From: an uncultured Oscillospiraceae bacterium | GTDB lineage: Bacteria > Bacillota > Clostridia > Oscillospirales > Oscillospiraceae | Direction: 5' to 3' | Assembly (NCBI GenBank): GCA_934589145.1 | Contig: CAKTNW010000068.1 | Location: 1-6,080 of the forward strand | Length of the DNA: 6,080 nucleotides | Part shown: piece after piece, positions 4,759 to 6,080 of the stretch | Numbering within the stretch: position 1 is the first letter of the stretch | Layout: each line of letters begins with the position of its first letter | Program-made: the position numbers and the translations under genes | Notes under the pieces: generated by a model | Seen by the model: only the letters and a program-made list of their open reading frames with translations | Told to the model about the DNA's origin: nothing | The model's database searches: none

Positions 4759-5814
4759 TCAATCTGAAAAATGTTCATCTACAATTGCATTCAGTTGTGC
4801 GGCAATCTCCGAGAAATCTCTGTTCAGGTCAAGCGTCTTTACGCTGATCTTGTTTCCGCTCATTCGGTAACTGTTGTCCGGCTGAATGGCTTCGTCCGTT
4901 GCGGCATACAGGAGCATACCGGAAACCGTATGCGGTTGAGTTCCGAACTCGGTGTCCTTATTTTTCACATAAGTGAAAATCTGATATAGATTCCCGGAGT
5001 GTAGGGTGTGAACATCGTACTGAGCCTGTGTCGTATGCGTGTAATACTTGGCATCTATGATCAACACAGTGCTTCCTTGGGTCAGCATGATGTCACTCTG
5101 CATTACCGGAAGCATTGTGCTGATGCCATCATCTAATGCCCACGGAATTTGAGATGCCGTTGCAGTCACCTGCGGGCGCTCCTTGGCGTAATACTCAAGG
5201 ATGAACTTCTCATAAAGGCGATTCATGCGCTGTTCGTCAATAAAAGAAGCTAACCGATATTCGCCGGAGTCCGTTGTCAGCAGCATTCCTTCAAGAATCA
5301 GCTGGCAAAGACTGATGAGCATACGATAGGTGTTATTGTTCCGCTGGAATCGGATGGCAGACCAACGTATTGTAGACGGGTCTATGGTGTCAACATTCGA
5401 AAAGAACAGCATTCCCTTCTTCAAATCGCTCTTATACTCCTGACTCACTCTTGCGTGGCGGAGCAGAAGCATAACAGTCGTTTTCAGAATCTGATTCAGA
5501 AGGTTGTTTTCTGAAAGCTCATCATACTCACAGGTCAATACCCGCTTTCTGGCGAGGCGGTTCTGTATGGTTCCCGGCATATCGATTTTGCCACGAACAA
5601 CTGCTACATCTTCTTTGCGATTCAGATACTCACGATATAGGCCCTGCTTCAACTGCCGACCTATGCCCTTGGCGAGGATGGCTGCAAACAGATTGTGTAT
5701 GTTTTCAAACTCTTCGGTAGCAACATCCTCATATCCGCCTTGATTGAGCGTCGTGAAGGCATACGAAAGCATATAGTATATGTTTTTGATGAAGATGCTC
5801 TTATCCTTAATCAT
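4759..5814 (-). CDS. mcrC: McrC, nuclease subunit of a McrBC-type restriction system
   Basis: Predicted 351 aa, close to the usual McrC length. McrC joins the McrB GTPase ring, stimulates it and cuts DNA carrying modified cytosine. The N-terminal region has the family pattern IFIKNIYYMLSYAF, a Glu-rich stretch, GL.REY and RGKIDMPGTI (about residues 4-83). The C-terminal PD-(D/E)xK nuclease is seen as LYEKFILEYY (about 200-209), D241 in MQSDIML, IIDAKYY with D254 and K256, and a following Q..LYQIFTYV helix (QxxxY, about 278-282). All catalytic residues appear intact. The start is set at ATG 5812-5814, which overlaps the mcrB stop as ATGA; a start at 5844 would add 10 residues inside mcrB. The gene is clearly less GC-rich than the genes at 189-3927, which suggests acquisition by transfer. 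Confidence 0.92.
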   Translation of the reverse strand: MIKDKSIFIKNIYYMLSYAFTTLNQGGYEDVATEEFENIHNLFAAILAKGIGRQLKQGLYREYLNRKEDVAVVRGKIDMPGTIQNRLARKRVLTCEYDELSENNLLNQILKTTVMLLLRHARVSQEYKSDLKKGMLFFSNVDTIDPSTIRWSAIRFQRNNNTYRMLISLCQLILEGMLLTTDSGEYRLASFIDEQRMNRLYEKFILEYYAKERPQVTATASQIPWALDDGISTMLPVMQSDIMLTQGSTVLIIDAKYYTHTTQAQYDVHTLHSGNLYQIFTYVKNKDTEFGTQPHTVSGMLLYAATDEAIQPDNSYRMSGNKISVKTLDLNRDFSEIAAQLNAIVDEHFSD

Positions 5815-6080
5815 TGAAACACACCCTGCAGAATATTTTCCCAACGCTGGAGCCTGTTCGGATCATCAAACCAGTATTCACTGAGCATCGGCAGAATATC
5901 ATAATCAACGATGGAGTGCAGCCACTCATCCGTACAAACATCTCTGCCGCAGAAATAGCTGTGTCCAATGCAGAATCCCTTGCCCAGCGATTTATCGAGT
6001 GCGATTTCATGATTCAGGTCTTTTACCTTGGATATCAGCTCATTCAGCGTTTCGTTGTTCAAGCCGTTCTGGTAATGGAT
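5811..6080 (-). CDS. mcrB: McrB, AAA+ GTPase subunit, C-terminal part only (cut by window edge)
   Basis: The last 89 codons of a gene that continues past 6080. The frame is open to the edge; the apparent start at 6062 is a TTG leucine codon inside the protein. The visible part holds the conserved McrB C-terminal signature LN.EIALD.SLGKGFCIGHSYFC followed by W...IVDYDILPMLSEYWFDD and a final short helix. The GHSYF region belongs to the sensor-2 end of the McrB AAA+ domain. The Walker motifs and the N-terminal domain that recognises modified DNA are outside the window, so target specificity cannot be read here. It overlaps mcrC by 4 bp and is cotranscribed with it. Confidence 0.88.
   Translation of the reverse strand: MHYQNGLNNETLNELISKVKDLNHEIALDKSLGKGFCIGHSYFCGRDVCTDEWLHSIVDYDILPMLSEYWFDDPNRLQRWENILQGVFQ

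Noticed and set aside
4650..4847. Small plus-strand frame across the mcrC 3' end
   Set aside because: No ribosome binding site or recognisable motif, and half of it is antisense to mcrC.
5811..6062. Complete 83-aa protein upstream of mcrC
   Set aside because: The proposed start is a TTG codon with no ribosome binding site. The frame stays open to the window edge and the sequence matches the McrB C terminus.

Overview
The window looks like chromosomal DNA of a moderately GC-rich, low-motility-type gut Clostridia (an Oscillospiraceae-like Firmicute). The grounds are strong GGAGG ribosome binding sites, a CCA-encoded tRNA, a Gram-positive lipoprotein, ThiN-type thiamine diphosphokinase, and GC-rich palindromic repeats of a kind common in that family. 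The assignment to family is an inference; no rRNA or other marker gene is inside the window.

Left part (1-1914), minus strand. A compact operon runs leftwards from a promoter near 1886-1914: a small polytopic membrane protein, thiamine diphosphokinase (thiN), and a DUF4430 lipoprotein, ending at a clean intrinsic terminator (148-172). Both internal ribosome binding sites are built on the stop codon of the gene before. Beyond the terminator, at 66-94, a second minus-strand promoter with an A/T-rich upstream tract and a structured leader reads out of the left edge; it resembles a stable-RNA promoter.

Middle (1960-2428). A near-consensus promoter drives tRNA-Gln(CTG) with its own terminator. 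It is followed by four ~50-bp tandem units, each holding a strong hairpin, and then by an exact 34-nt second copy of the tRNA terminator. One unit has a hairpin of different sequence that still pairs perfectly.

Right part (2429-6080). A two-gene replication module follows (a winged-helix initiator-like protein and a DnaC/IstB-type AAA+ helicase loader, joined by an ATGA overlap), of the sort carried by phages and integrative elements. Next is a type II toxin-antitoxin pair (Phd/YefM antitoxin and ParE/RelE toxin, 11-bp overlap) with its own promoter and an inverted repeat that could be the operator. A bidirectional terminator separates this from convergent mcrB-mcrC genes, which encode a modification-dependent restriction system. 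Only the 3' end of mcrB is inside the window. Base composition falls sharply from the replication module to mcrBC.

Taken together, the left third is ordinary core chromosome. Everything right of the tRNA looks like accessory DNA next to a tRNA gene: replication genes, an addiction module and a restriction system. No integrase and no repeated tRNA end are visible, so the boundaries of any mobile element remain unproven.
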